Assembly: GCF_007655135.1 (NCBI RefSeq)
Contig: NC_045132.1
Span: 20,950,354-21,014,353 of the forward strand
Direction of reading: 5' to 3'
DNA from: Punica granatum
Taxonomy: Eukaryota > Streptophyta > Magnoliopsida > Myrtales > Lythraceae
Length of the DNA stretch: 64,000 nucleotides
Below are positions 12,201 through 23,169 of the stretch, one piece after another; position 1 is the first letter of the stretch; every line of letters begins with the position of its first letter. The position numbers and the translations under genes were made by a program. The notes under the pieces were generated by a model. The model did not search any database. It was not told the DNA's origin and was given only the letters and a program-made list of their open reading frames with translations.

Positions 12201-13600
12201 AACTTTATTCAAATCACATGCAAGTCCTTTGAAATTAACACCTTTTGACGGGTATCCCAGCCGCCTATGGCATAATTCACTATCCTCATGAGTAGCCGGT
12301 GAAGCCAAGGCCGATGAAGACACACGCCTCAAATAATAGATCCCCCCGGACCGTTCACCCACTCCAAACGTCTTCCTTGTGGTTAGGTCATGTATCAAGC
12401 ACATGTCGGTGAGAAATACCACTCGGCAATTCAAATCAGATGGTAATTGAGCAACTGAGATTAAATTGCATTGGAAGGATGGAATTAGTAAGACTTCATT
12501 TAAAATAAAATTATCCCAAATATGTATATCACCAATTAGAGCAACTTGAACCGATTGCCCATTAGGAGTTGTAACCCAAAAATTCTGAATGGGTCATCTG
12601 GATGTAGATAAGAGATTAGCCCGGCCTGTCATGTGGTGTGATGCTCCTGTATCAATAATCCAACTAACACTTGGATCAAGTAAAACAAAATTATTACCAA
12701 CAAGAGGCTCGGTGGTCTCATCATCGTTTCCCATCATATTTAGGAATTTTTGGAATTGAGCGAACTAGGCCGGAGTGAGTTCAGACATTTGATTGGGCTT
12801 TCCTGTGCGCTAGGCCAACTGTCCATTGATCGGGACAGCATTAACCTGGGTTGGATTGCTCGTTGGGCTGTGTGTCCCGACATTGCTGGTTACCCTCCCC
12901 ATCTGCTTGAAGCCAGCTTGCTTCGTCTCCCCCTTGGCTTCCCAGTTTGCTGGTTTGCCTTGCAACTTCCAACATGTGCTTCGAACATGGCCGACTCGAC
13001 GACAATAATCACAGAACGGACGGCCATTCGATCGAGTTTCTGACTGACCCCCTTCGTCTTTCGCAAAGAAGGCAATCGCATCTGTTCCTGTCTCTTTCAC
13101 ACGAGATACAATCTTCTGCCTCTCCTCGTGTATGACCAGTGAGTATATCTTGTTAAGCGAAGGAAACGGTTCCATACTTAGAATGTTAGATCATACCGTG
13201 CTGAATTCGAGGTCAAGACCCATGATGAATTGATAGGATTTCTCCTTTTCTCTCTGTGATGCATTAGATGCAGCCACTTCATAGGTACAATGTGTCATCT
13301 TGAGAAAGTTCTCGAGTTCATCCCACAGGCCTTTCAACACCGAATAATACTTGGAGACAAATAGCCCTTCCTGCTTCATAAGACAAATTTGAGACTTGAG
13401 TTCATAGACTCTTATTTCATTACCTTGGGAAAACCTTTCCTTGAGGTCGTCCCATAAATTATTTGTATTTTGAATACAAACAACGCTGGGCTGGAGCTCT
13501 TGATCAATGGAATTAGATAGCCGCGCTACTACTATGGAGTTGCAGGTAACCCAGTGTTGATAATTGGCATCTCCCTCATTCGGAGAATACTATGAACGGT
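9250..13600 (-). pseudogene. Copia gag-pol, broken by stops, frameshifts and deletions
   Basis: Pieces in sense order: GAG at about 13600-13190 (HWVTCN... and later GLWDEL), a CCHC zinc knuckle CDYCRRVGHVRSTCWK at 13175-12810, a weak protease region, integrase at 12434-11352 (HCDLWGP, VVDDFS, RSDNGLEF, NRTNE, then PYEVLFNKAP), RT at 10993-10481 (WTIKQVP, GCKWVFKIK, RFKARLVSKGFTQ) and 10085-9747 (LIGRLIYLTITRPEL), and RNase H at 9575-9252 (LSCDNQATLHVAANP, HIEIDCHFIRE). Between DYSLFSLQKDE and LIIVGNNSE, near 10186, the stretch that should hold the catalytic YVDD box is missing. The first ~40 residues of GAG are missing too. The element cannot encode its own enzymes. Confidence 0.85.
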
Positions 13601-13657
13601 TTTGTTAATCTTCAGTACAAAATTGAGAATACTATGAACGGTTTTGTTAATCTTCAG
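13583..13657. repeat. Short tandem duplication at the inner edge of the 5' LTR
   Basis: GAATACTATGAACGG...TTAATCTTCAG occurs at about 13583-13614 and again at 13625-13657. The second copy belongs to the LTR; the first sits where the primer-binding site should be. It marks a rearrangement that removed the leader and the start of gag. Confidence 0.7.
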
Positions 13658-13833
13658 TGATTTGTTATCTCTGCACATATAGCCAGTAGTTGAAGAAATA
13701 CAAGGAAAGATTGCTAAATATTACAAGTAATAGATTATGCCACCTATCTATCCCATTATACAAGACTATGTACAAGGAAAATCTCAGAGTACATTAAGGG
13801 AACGAATCATGGAAATATCATTAACCTGTAATA
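13615..13833 (-). repeat. 5' LTR of the Copia element
   Basis: About 219 bases, partner of the LTR at 9039-9244. It holds a ~14-base stretch (AGTAGTTGAAGAAA) lacking in the other LTR. Confidence 0.85.
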
Positions 13834-13919
13834 TTTTATCTTTGATTTTTCAACATCTTTTATATATAATTTATTGAGAGAGTAACACCTGAAAAAGTTC
13901 ATGGAAGATTTGGAAATAT

Positions 13920-14200
13920 TTAGGAACCGTTTGGATTCAGAGTTAAAATTACTTTAATTTTAATTTTGCTTTTGATTGTGGAAACGGACAAATGAGATGT
14001 GATTATAAATTTGACTTGGGAAACATGTGTTTTTGTTGTGCAGTGTGTTGAGTTAAAATTAAAGTTAAAATTTTTGAATTGAAAAATGTGTATTTTTGTT
14101 ATGTAGTGTGTTGAGTTAAAGTTAAAGTTAAAGTTAAAATCAGATAACTCTCATATTTTTTCAGAAAATGTGTATTTTGTTATGGCTATATGTAGTGTTT
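13920..14200. repeat. MITE-type repeat with GTTAAAGTTAAAG core
   Basis: Contains CGTTTGGATT, GAGTTAAAAT and tandem GTTAAAGTTAAAGTTAAA units around TGTGTATTTTTGTTATGTAG. The same units in the opposite orientation occur in the WIT intron at 42235-42395, so this is a dispersed repeat family. No clear target duplication found. Confidence 0.55.
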
Positions 14201-14331
14201 CTTTTCATATCAAGTTAAGAACAATATGATATGATCTCATATTCAGTCTATTCAAGCTTCATGCTCTCTCTTTTTTTTTGAGAGTGTAGACACTAAAGAA
14301 AATACTTCTAAGAAAAAGTGAATGTGAATTC

Positions 14332-14755
14332 TATTAAGGATATTAATGCCACGTAAAAAAAATAAATCAAAATCCACTGGTATATATGAGACTTGAGTAC
14401 CAAAACTTATCTGCTCGAGATTTAAAGTGGAAATGAGATCAAGCTCGTATAAGCCTAGTGAATTTTCAATATGGTATCAGAATTTAGGTTACGCGTATGA
14501 GCGCCTAAGCGTGGTGTCCACACCCACATCACGCCAGTTCCGAGTGCAGCCAAGAATGTGCCTTGTGTTAGTGTTCCCCCATCGCTTGAGCACGGAAGAT
14601 GAGTACGACTCTAGGTCAATTGTTGAGCGCGAGTGTTTAAGAACACGTGACAATGTGTAGGCAGAAATAAACCACATATTATACGTGAAAGCGGGTGTTG
14701 AGGATATTGATCCTGCATGGAAAAGATGAATCAAAACTCATTGGTTTATATTGTA
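14332..14755 (+). mobile_element. TRIM retrotransposon relic
   Basis: A diverged copy of the TRIM at 59.3-60.3 kb: LTR-like start, TGGTATCAG at 14472 (the plant initiator-tRNA-Met primer site), then an internal part with CACATCACGCCAGTT, GCCAAGAATGTGCC, GAGCACGGAAGA and a final GCGGGTGTTGAG where the second LTR starts (14696). No coding sequence, as expected of TRIMs. The LTR resembles the middle LTR of the 59-60 kb element more than its outer LTRs. Confidence 0.75.
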
Positions 14756-16200
14756 TAATATATTTATATATATATATCTTATATATAAACATATGTTGAT
14801 TTTAAATTATGATGAATAAAATTAAATAACACGCACATAATATATAATAAAATTGACAAAAAGAATTCAACGATTCCGTGCGACATACAAACTCCATAAT
14901 TGCTGAAATTTATTTTTTAATTTTTTATGCATAATATATAATAAAATTGACAAAAAAAATTCATCGATTCCGTGCTACGTACAGACTCCATAAATGCTGG
15001 AAATTTTCTTTTTAATTTTTTTATGCATAATCTCTTTCCAATTTGATGGACATGAGTTTTTTTTGTGTGCCTCTTTTTTAACTTATGTAGTAGTGTAATA
15101 ATTTTTTCCTTATCTATTTGTGAAATTAAATTATCATTAGTCTTATATATTAATAGTGTATATCATTATCAATTTTAAATTACAAATTTCAACAACTTAT
15201 AATAATATTTTATACAATAAAATTAGCACAAATGTAAAATGATAAGATTCTATTCCGTGTAACGCACAAACTTTACGATTAGTTCAATCAATGACAGAGA
15301 CGGTGATCTTAGGTTTTGAACTGCGATGATTACGTTCTTCCTAGTTCTTCCGAGCTTAAAATTTTTCGTCCTACTGTGCCGGGCCACATTGATGAAGTCC
15401 CCCCCGCTCCCTATTCCATGAACTGCAGTCGATACTAGTGTTATTAATCTGTGCGTGTAAGTATCCACGATCCCTTTTGCCCCCTCTCCCCCTCAAAGTA
15501 GGTTAGGAACATGCAATGTGTGCTAGTGGTCATTTGTAAGGAAAATGATGCGAAATTTTAAGGAAAATTTGTGGCAAAATTCTTTTCCAGAAAATTTTAT
15601 TTATTTTTCGGTATTGGGGATATGCACAGGAATATAATTGTATGCGTGTCCCATAATATTGACTCCGTCGACTCTGCCAGAGTATGAAAAGCTTAAGGCT
15701 TAAGAACATCGGAAGGTAAAGTTTATTGGTAAATAGATCGAAAAGGGTTCTGAAATCTTCAGGAAATTTTTACGCGTAGAAGAAAGAACAGGGGAAACCT
15801 ACCTTGATTTCAGAAAGAAATACATTCATTTCTGTAGGTTTAATTAACCTGTTAAGCCACCAGCATAATATTATCCTTTTGATATTTAATCTTTACGAAT
15901 ATACATAAAATTTTAATCAGAGTATCTCCATCTTCATTGAAGCCTCAAATTAATTACATGAACAAGCTGTACCAGGGAGGTCGAGCATGACGGGGGCACA
16001 TGACTTTTCATGATAAAATTCTACCATATGTAAATCAATCAAGCATGCATGTATGCATGTTAAATTGTCCTTACTTCTTGTATTGAAGATGAAATACAAA
16101 GCTAGAAAGGAAGAAGCGAATAAGAATGACATGTACAATAAAGAAGAGAATAAGAGTAACATGTAAAGTATCCCATTTCACATTGAACAATCGCCCCTTC
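14756..16200. other. AT-rich intergenic DNA with tandem duplication
   Basis: At 14836-15024 a unit of about 94 bases is present twice (CATAATATATAATAAAATTG ... GATTCCGTGC), with a weaker third copy near 15205-15280. 15365-15600 resembles 7030-7270. No gene recognised. Confidence 0.55.
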
Positions 16201-16211
16201 CCCTTAGGAGA

Positions 16212-16293
16212 TCAGCCAAGGAGATTCCTAGAATTTATATTGCAGTTTCCCCTCAGCCAAGGTGATTCCTAGAATTCATATGGCAGTTTCGCC
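16212..16293 (+). promoter_or_regulatory. 41-bp tandem duplication in the promoter of the 16.4 kb gene
   Basis: TCAGCCAAGG(A/T)GATTCCTAGA begins at 16212 and again at 16253, just upstream of TATATATC at about 16304. Two near-identical copies this close to a core promoter may double a binding site; that role is inferred. Confidence 0.6.
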
Positions 16294-16303
16294 TCACCAC
16301 CCT

Positions 16304-16311
16304 CTATATAT
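16304..16311 (+). promoter_or_regulatory. TATA box for the gene at 16368
   Basis: TATATATC about 60 bases before the ATG, compatible with a start site some 30 bases downstream and a short leader. Confidence 0.5.
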
Positions 16312-16367
16312 CTATCACCAACCTAAGCCTCGTTTCCTGATCTGAACTCTGGGCTTCAAACTCCTCA

Positions 16368-17315
16368 ATGAGGTCCAATCCCGTCTCTCGCGGAAGTCAG
16401 TTTGAGATGAACATGGAGAATATGTTGCTCTTGATGCTCGCGGTCTACTCTCACATTGCAAACTCCTCATCAGCCCCCGAGGAGGAGGGTGATGAAGAAG
16501 CACCTCCTCCTGCTCTCGATCCGGTGGAAGCTGCCCCACCTCCTCCCTTGGCCCAGCATATGGGCCCGAGACTTGACAGTCCATTCGCCTCAACTAGTGG
16601 CACATCGAGCTATACCGCACCCTCCGGAGCCAGCGCTCGCCTTTCCCGTGATGTTGATGTTGAATTGGCCTTGGGCGCAGCTCACAGAAGTCTCCTCGGC
16701 TCGCCAAGACCCGAATGCCCAGTTCCCTCTGCCGCCCCGCATAGCGCTCCATCACCCCTGTCCATGCAGCAACAGGGGCCCACCTCCGGCTCCAACACCA
16801 ATGTAGCTGGCGATCCTCAAGCAGTCCGTCTAAGGCTTTACTTGCCCCCTGGCTGGGTAGGCTCAGATTCCCCGCCTCTCTGCCACGTGATCGACATCGA
16901 GATGGCCACCACTGACCAGAGACGTCATCGGGTACCATCACCTGTCTACTTAGGTGAGACCTTCCTCGGACTTACTTACCAGGCTGTAGTGGCCTTGGTG
17001 GTCTTCCACTTCCAGAGCACCTCGAATGACAACATTTCCTCTAAAGAGCCACCAAAGGGGATGCTCCTTGCGGCTGAGGTGGCAGTAGTGGTCGGGTTTG
17101 CAGCCTCGCTGATTGGGATCCTGCTCCGCGAAGTCTGCTGGAAGGTGGCGACGAACATGGAGAGGGCAGGGTCTGTCTCAGCTGCTGCCGGGTTCTTCCT
17201 GATGATGGGCATGCTCTCGAAGTCGACGACGATCTCCCAGTGGATTGGGTGGCTCTGTGGCGGGGCTTCATTTGTGGCCTTCATTCTGTCCTTCATTAAG
17301 AAGAAAAGGGAGTGA
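16368..17315 (+). CDS. Single-exon membrane protein with a long Pro/Ser/Ala-rich N-terminal part
   Basis: An open frame of 315 residues from ATG 16368. Residues ~1-185 are rich in Pro, Ala and Ser with an acidic stretch (EEEGDEEAPPPALDP), probably disordered. The C-terminal 120 residues hold four hydrophobic segments: YQAVVALVVFHF (~205), AAEVAVVVGFAASLIGILL (~230), SAAAGFFLMMGML (~265) and WIGWLCGGASFVAFILSF (~290), ending in the basic tail KKKRE. Codon composition is even and no stop interrupts, so it looks expressed. The spacing of helices recalls the small proteins at 6.2 and 22.1 kb (an F-x-x-A-F/A-S-G-type helix), suggesting an expanded local family. Function unknown. Confidence 0.7.
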   Translation: MRSNPVSRGSQFEMNMENMLLLMLAVYSHIANSSSAPEEEGDEEAPPPALDPVEAAPPPPLAQHMGPRLDSPFASTSGTSSYTAPSGASARLSRDVDVELALGAAHRSLLGSPRPECPVPSAAPHSAPSPLSMQQQGPTSGSNTNVAGDPQAVRLRLYLPPGWVGSDSPPLCHVIDIEMATTDQRRHRVPSPVYLGETFLGLTYQAVVALVVFHFQSTSNDNISSKEPPKGMLLAAEVAVVVGFAASLIGILLREVCWKVATNMERAGSVSAAAGFFLMMGMLSKSTTISQWIGWLCGGASFVAFILSFIKKKRE

Positions 17316-18674
17316 GTGAGGATATTCCAACGGAATTTGACTTGGCAGGAGCTTTACTCCTTGCCGTGACTTTTTTACGTATAAGTATTTTTTTTTCCTT
17401 TCTTTTGGTACAGCTTCTCTTTCTCTCTCTCCCTTTTTTTTTTCCGCGGTGTATAAGACGAAGCAAAAGCTCGAAAAGCTTTTCTCCTTTTTCGGTGGAC
17501 GAAAACCGGGCCATAGATAGAGCCCTCGAGAAGAAAAGAAATTAGGTAAGACTGAGGGGAAATTCTTGGATCTATTTTCAGTCACCGGTCATATGCAAAA
17601 TCAAAACTCTTGTTCCACAAGAATTTTTAATTTTATACAGAAACATTTTGTACAATTTGTACAAAATTTAAGTCTTGTATAATAAGAGTAAGTGTTTTGC
17701 ACTTAGAGGATGACTGAAAATTCAGTCATAGAATCCAAACATTGTCCAAGATAAGAATAGTGATGGTAGATGGAAGTCCCTTTTTCTTTTTCTTTTTCTT
17801 TTTGGTAATAAACTATAACATTAATTAATCAACGCCTCCTGGAATCAGTCGGGATGCTTTGCAATTATATCTGGATACTCATATTTATCCATGTCTGCCA
17901 ACTGCGTTAGGAACACTGGTATTCATCGATATTATTGGGATTTTCATGCCATGCCATTGTATTTTTTTAGTTTTTCCTTTATTAGGGTTCGGCCTCTTCT
18001 TATCTACCGAAAAATACACACATTCTGGGCATTAGACAAACCCAGCAAAGTAGCAAAAAAAGTGCGGTGGTCGGATAAAGTTTCGACCCAATTTACAAAT
18101 AGTGGGGTAGAAGCTCCCACAAAATAAGCAAAGAGGACATCATAAAGTCCACAAGGAGGAGATTCAAAATATACAAGATTGCTCCCCATAACGCCAAGGG
18201 ATTTGGCCTGATAATTAAGGAAGATCTCATGTATCAACCCGATCCCAAGCTCGAAATCCTTTGGAGCCATTGGAGCGCTTTTGATGTGATTAACTGTTTC
18301 GTATGCCATCGGAGTTCATGGACCCTTGAGGTTTAGTCGGGTGAAGCCCAAACATCCCTAGTCAGGAGGAAAGGGAAAAAAAAAAGATTAATCCACATCT
18401 ATTGAATCCGAAAATTTTTCAGTCACGTGATTAGACTTCTAGCCCTATTTTATCTTTTCTAAATGTGTCATATTCCAGTTCATTTGTGTCCGATTCATAA
18501 ATTCTTCAGACAGTCAATTGCATGTGCGTACATTGTGTACAAAACGATATGATGCAGCCAATAACATGCATATGCAGTCGACTATTTGAATAGTTTTTTT
18601 CGAAGTACGACACAAATGAACTGGAGTACGCATGAATACGACACGCTCAGAAAAGAAACAGCACCGCTGGAAGT
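17316..18674. other. Intergenic, no gene recognised
   Basis: Starts with a pyrimidine-rich 3' flank (17385-17450). 17590-17750 holds short palindromic stretches around TTTGTACAATTTGTACAAA and GACTGAAAATTCAGTC, possibly a small MITE. Short frames at 18004-18309 have no recognisable family. Confidence 0.45.
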
Positions 18675-18930
18675 CTAGCCATGTGGCTGAAAAATTTCTG
18701 CTACTAAATCTCTAGCAAATCTAGTAAGGGACCTAAATCTTAATTCAAATTCCAGCAATCCAAAATAAGTGATTTTTAGAATTAGGTCATCCTTAGCATT
18801 ACCTGAAACTAGATCAAATACCACATCAGCATCTAACTCAACAAGAAAACTAATGCTCAAGTACCGGGCCATTTGTAATCCATCCCTTAAAGCCCAACAT
18901 TCAGCTAGGAGACTGCTTGTTGTTTGTCCC
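18675..18930 (-). pseudogene. LINE RNase H fragment
   Basis: On the - strand the frame reads SLLAECWALRDGLQMARYL then LVELDADVVFDLV, the typical middle of plant LINE-encoded RNase H (AE.WALRDGL, E.DA..V..L). The catalytic start (LNTDG) is not recognisable upstream and the fragment is truncated. Confidence 0.7.
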
Positions 18931-19299
18931 CAAATCGTGAGAAAAGCCTCGAACCCAATTGGCTTTACTATCTCTTATTGCCCCTCTAGTGCAGCCTTTA
19001 TTGGCAAGAAGGCCATCCCGTAGCCGAGCCGAAGATAGATGGAAGTCATAACTTTGAGGTTTCTTTTAGTTAATTTCGCATATAGTTCTGATATGGACCA
19101 GATGCAGGAAATTAATGAGAAAGCCCTGCAAGAATAAGCCAATTGGGCCGGCCCAAGTATCAACAAGGCCTCGAAGCCCATCATTCGGGGACAACCCAAA
19201 GACACCTAGTTTAATAGGAGCCTGCCTGCTATGGAAAGGGCAACTTACTACTTTCCACTCTAAGCAACTCCATTCGATCCTTAGCGCTCTCTCTTGTAA

Positions 19300-19645
19300 C
19301 CAATGGGGTGTAGCTCGGTTTATAATGCGCTAGTGTTCCAAATACTAGATTAGAGGTTCAGGTCTCTCTGGAGACTTGAGAAGACTTGGGAGAGGTTAGG
19401 AGTTTAAGTCTCCTTAAAGTTTTGGGAGCAAATAAGGCAGGAAGATCCATATATTTGTTATCGAAACCGCTTGCGATAGTATTAATCTAACTATAGACTT
19501 CAGATGGATGGTGTTATTTCGATACCTCATTGGGTTGCAGTGACGAGCCCAGATTTTCGAGTCTTGGTATTAGCTATGGGGTTCCTACGCCCTGCGGGGT
19601 CGCGGCACCGGTCGCCCCATGACCCCTTTCGCCTTTAAAAAAAGA
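19300..19645 (+). repeat. Possible tRNA-derived SINE-like sequence
   Basis: TGTAGCTCGGTTTATAATG followed ~45 bases later by AGGTTCAGGTCTC resembles pol III A and B boxes. No tRNA cloverleaf closes and no target duplication was found, so this is a weak call. Confidence 0.3.
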
Positions 19646-19789
19646 AAAAGAAAAAGAAAAAAAGGAGTGAGTGAGGCCAAACTCCGATCTCCCTTTCCCC
19701 CTCTCGACCTCTCACCAGAAACCGCCATTCACCCCCATCATCACAGCCACTAAACAACCACAATGCATAGAGCTTCACTCTCTTCAAAG

Positions 19790-20830
19790 TTCATTTCGGG
19801 GTGTTTAAGTAACATGGTTTTTTTTAGTTAAAAATTTTAACACTTAATTTGAAGTGTTGAAATTTGAAGTACTTATTAGAATAAGTGCTTAAATGATCAA
19901 TTAAAAATTGTATGGTGACATAAGTAGGCAAGAATTAAATTTTTTTGATAATATATTTATATGGTAACCTAATAATTTGCTTAATTCTATTTTGACCCAA
20001 ACTTGTATATTTTTTTGTCATTTTCTAAAAAAATGAAAATTTTAAAAGGAAGGTTCCGATTGTCGAACTCTGATTGCAGAAGAGGGAAGGGGTGGTGGGG
20101 CTCCAATCCTGTCCACCACCACCCCTGTTGAGGTCACAAGGGATATCATATGTCATCAGCGACCTCCTCTATGGCTGTGGTGGCTGGAATCAAAGCTCCA
20201 ATGCTCATAATTCCCCTCTCTTTTATTTCGAAGAAAGAGAGGGAGAAATCGAAGTGGTGGTGGCTTCAATCCTGGCCATCACCACTCTAATTTCTCCCCC
20301 TCTCTATCTTCGATCAAAAAGAGAGAGAAAAATTGGAGAGGTGATGGCTTTGATCCCGGCCACCATTGCCACAGTGGAGGTCGTTGGAGATTGCCGTGCT
20401 TGTCAGTGACCTCTGTGGCAATGGTGGCTGGGATCGGATTTCCCGTACTTTCTATCTCAATTCTCCTGCAAATGACAAAAGGGACTGATTTATGAGAAAA
20501 TTCAGGGGCACTGGTGCAAAATATTATAAAAAAGCCCCCGACTGAGCGATTAAGAAAAATAAATAATTAGGTTTTTAGTTGTTGAATCATTAAATGTTTT
20601 TTTGATTTATGTTATTAAGTTAAAGTTAATTTAGTTTTTGCTAGCGATTACAAAAAATAAATAATTAGGTTTTTAGTTGTTGAATCATTAAATGCTTTTT
20701 TGATTTATGTTATTAAGTTAAAGTTAATTTAGTTTGCGCTCACAAACAGTCTAAATTCAATTAAGTGCCGTAAATTAATTTAAGCACTTAATTGGTGTGA
20801 AAAAACATCACCATAATTATATTGTAACCA
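19790..20830. mobile_element. Probable non-autonomous element with GC-rich cargo
   Basis: AT-rich ends with (A/T)AAGTGCTTAAAT-type motifs in inverted arrangement surround a GC-rich segment (20074-20440) of repeated GGTGGTGGCTGG / GACCTC units next to GAAAGAGAGGG. The same sort of cargo lies in the MULE-like element at 27.7-28.9 kb and around the TRIM at 59-60.6 kb. Borders are not precise. Confidence 0.4.
20545..20738. repeat. 98-bp tandem duplication
   Basis: GCGATTA...AAAATAAATAATTAGG through GTTAATTTAGTTT appears twice in a row with period about 98 and only a few differences, so the duplication is fairly young. Confidence 0.8.
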
Positions 20831-20835
20831 AATCA

Positions 20836-21008
20836 ACGTAAGTTGGTTCAAGCGGTTCGGCGCTTATTCCGCTTAAGCAATGTTTTGGGTTCGAGTCCTT
20901 TTGAATACAGAAAATCTACATTATGAGAACTTTACCTTTTAATGAGACAACCCGACTCGACTTAATTAGTCGAGGTCCATTTGGACTTTCGAATACCATA
21001 GTTTACAC
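20836..21008 (+). mobile_element. SINE, tRNA-derived, + copy
   Basis: A-box-like GTTGGTTCAAGCGGTTCG and B-box-like GGGTTCGAGTCC about 40 bases apart, then a body (AATACAGAAAATCTACAT, ACCTTTTAATG, TCGAATACCATAGTTTACACC) shared with the inverted copy at 24641-24826. An (AT)n run follows directly. Confidence 0.75.
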
Positions 21009-21011
21009 CAA

Positions 21012-21044
<33 letters not shown>

Positions 21045-22078
21045 ATATACGGTATCCAGGAAAATACATGGGATTTTGCTGTAGACAAAGCACATGAGGA
21101 CATTGACCATGGAACCTCTCTATTTCATGAACATACTAGAAGGAGCACATGGGCGCATAATATGGACTTTACTTTTCGAAAAATTAAGTGCAAGTTCCAT
21201 AAATATGCTATTTTTAAAATTTTTGTCGTATAAGTATCAATCTGGTTTATTATTTAGTCTTAAAATGTCTTTTGAAACTTTTGGTTCGTTCCTGAGAGCG
21301 AGCCTTGCACTTGTAGTGAATATGGACAGTAAGCACCACCGTGATTTACTTCGGCTGCCATAAAAGAAGAAAATTACACGGAATCTCTTAGCTCAGCAAT
21401 ATACAGAACGAGCATCACATGTCCAACTTCAAAGCAAGAACAGGACTGCGAAAGGGCAGAGTTCTTGATTTCTCGTGACGTGGCTCAAATTTTTCGACCG
21501 GAGCAATGAAGGCAACCCTGATATGCAGTGGACCAAGGAACACAATCAAAATAAAATATGGCAATGGCAATAGCGCCCTATACAAACCTTAGTCCGGTCG
21601 TGTTTTTCAATAATTAGACATAAGTATATTTGGAATATGAATTGGCATAAATACATGCCATTGACGAATATAATACATGTGTTTCTCAATCAAGTCCTTA
21701 ATTACAAGGCTTCCATATATCATTCCATGTGGTTATTCAAAATTTTGACCAGACTTGAGGATTGTATTAGTCATTTTTATTTTGATTCTATATTTCATTA
21801 GGTCCATTCTATGTTTGATTCCATTACATTATTGTTGTAATTGCAGCCTTCGAGACCGAGTCTTGTAGAGCATACCATGTCGATTGGGTACCTTCGTCAC
21901 TTTATTGTAATTGCAGCTAAGAACGGAAGAAATTATCCGGTATAGCTGCTGTAGGGGCCCTTAGGCGCATTAGACTACCACGGGTTTCATCCAAAAGTGT
22001 TGATCTTACTGCCCTAAGATGCCCCTGAACGGTCCAGCACCTAGATCGGATAATCGTCATATAACAAGGTCAGACTAG
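21009..22078. other. Intergenic, (AT)n run then unremarkable DNA
   Basis: Begins with a (TA)n microsatellite to about 21035. Two overlapping short frames at 21039-21363 have no recognisable features. Nothing else seen. Confidence 0.5.
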
Positions 22079-22438
22079 TTAAGCCGATTGGTAGAGCGGA
22101 ATTGAGTCGACTATGGGACTTAACCTTGAATCTAGTGCCGACCAGGCCACCAAGCCCCCGGCCACTACCATGGCTAGGCAGGAGAGCCACCGGCAGTATC
22201 TCCCCATTTTGGGGCACTTATCGCGGAGCGAGATCGTTACAACGGACCCGGAGAATGCAAAGTTGAGGCACAGTATGAAGGCGTGGAAGTATGCCGGGCG
22301 GCCCTTGAAGATGATGGTGGGGACGGGGTTCCCGTCGATCTTCTCGAAGGGGAGGTGGAGGAGGGAGAAGGCCGACATGAAGGCCAGCCAGAAGATCAGC
22401 TCCTCCACTGCCGGCGGTTCGATCATGAGGGGATTCAT
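22079..22438 (-). CDS. Small three-helix membrane protein, paralog of the 6.2 kb gene
   Basis: A single-exon frame of 119 residues, ATG at 22438. Segments: IFWLAFMSAFSLLHL (~15-30), FHAFILCLNFAFSGSVV (~52-70), WLSCLAMVVAGGLVAWSAL (~84-103). The link after helix 1, EKIDGNPVPTIIFKG, followed by FHAF, matches the 6187-6516 protein (ESIDGSPVPTVIFKG...FHGF) and defines the family. The C-terminal tail is longer and polar. GC content is clearly higher than the surrounding DNA, as in the paralog. Both lie on the - strand. The function is unknown. Confidence 0.75.
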   Translation of the reverse strand: MNPLMIEPPAVEELIFWLAFMSAFSLLHLPFEKIDGNPVPTIIFKGRPAYFHAFILCLNFAFSGSVVTISLRDKCPKMGRYCRWLSCLAMVVAGGLVAWSALDSRLSPIVDSIPLYQSA

Positions 22439-22599
22439 TGATATTTTTATGTTCCTCGGCTGCTAAGAGGGCAGGCCGAGGCTTCAGTGTCGCGGCAGAC
22501 TGGTTGGCTAGCTCTCACTCAAACAGCAGTGACCAGAGATGAGATGTGGCGGTGGCCCCGTGATCCTCGCGTCGCGTGGGAAGAACTTGTTTCCGATCT

Positions 22600-22608
22600 T
22601 GGCTTTAA
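22600..22608 (-). promoter_or_regulatory. TATA-like box for the gene at 22079-22438
   Basis: On the - strand CTATTTAAAG lies about 160 bases before the ATG. The distance is longer than usual, so the assignment is tentative. Confidence 0.4.
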
Positions 22609-23169
22609 ATAGATTAAGGAGCCGGAGATTCCCATGGGCCAGAATGGTTCCCCAGGGCATAGGGAACCTTTCATTGAAAAAAAAAAAAAATAGAAAACAT
22701 TTTTTGTTTTTGGAATTTTTCTGGAACCAATAAAATAATGAAGATATCAGATTACACTCCAACCTTCATAATTTACTCTAGAGTCTCAATATATATATTT
22801 TTTTCTTGGCCATATCAGACAGAAGAATAAGAAATATTTGCTGAAACTTTGATGTAATTTATATAGCAGATGAAGCGTATTTGAAAGGAAATCCCATGGG
22901 ATACCTGTACTTAATTGCTTCCTTTCAGTTGTCAAATTGATAGTATAGAATATGGATCTAATTTAATAATACATAGATGATCAGATATAGGTTAAATGGC
23001 CTAAGTACTATAGAGTATGTAATTGGAGCGTGTATTTTTCATTTCCCCTTGCAAGGGGAGATTTTTTTTTTTCAATGGGTAGCAGTGATGGCAACATTGC
23101 CGTCTCCCGTTACGCAATGTTTGGGCTCTCGTATTCAATCACAAACATATCAGACGGACTGAACAACTA

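Larger units (their letters stand above)
9039..13833 (-). mobile_element. Ty1/Copia LTR retrotransposon, defective
   Basis: A 4.8-kb insertion with direct LTRs at both ends, 5-bp duplications and the Copia gene order GAG-integrase-RT-RNase H read on the - strand. A purine tract with AACTTGAG sits beside the left LTR as in many Copia 3' ends. LTR ends are TGTAC...TAATA on the + strand, where the last A probably replaces the G of an original TG start in the sense direction. No tRNA primer site remains beside the right-hand (5') LTR: the gag frame follows almost directly, so the leader and the gag start are deleted. Confidence 0.9.

Noticed and set aside
12750..13135. + strand frames near 12.8-13.1 kb
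   Set aside because: Antisense to the Copia gag zinc-knuckle region.
16456..17296. Several overlapping frames on both strands at 16.4-17.3 kb
   Set aside because: High GC content removes stops in all frames; the 315-residue frame alone has helices, a start after a TATA box and plausible composition.
18004..18309. 101-residue - strand frame with hydrophobic end
   Set aside because: No family pattern and no homology to the local membrane proteins by eye; probably chance.
19300..19400. A tRNA gene
   Set aside because: A- and B-box-like words are present but acceptor and anticodon stems do not pair; SINE-like at best. No true tRNA or rRNA gene was recognised in the window.
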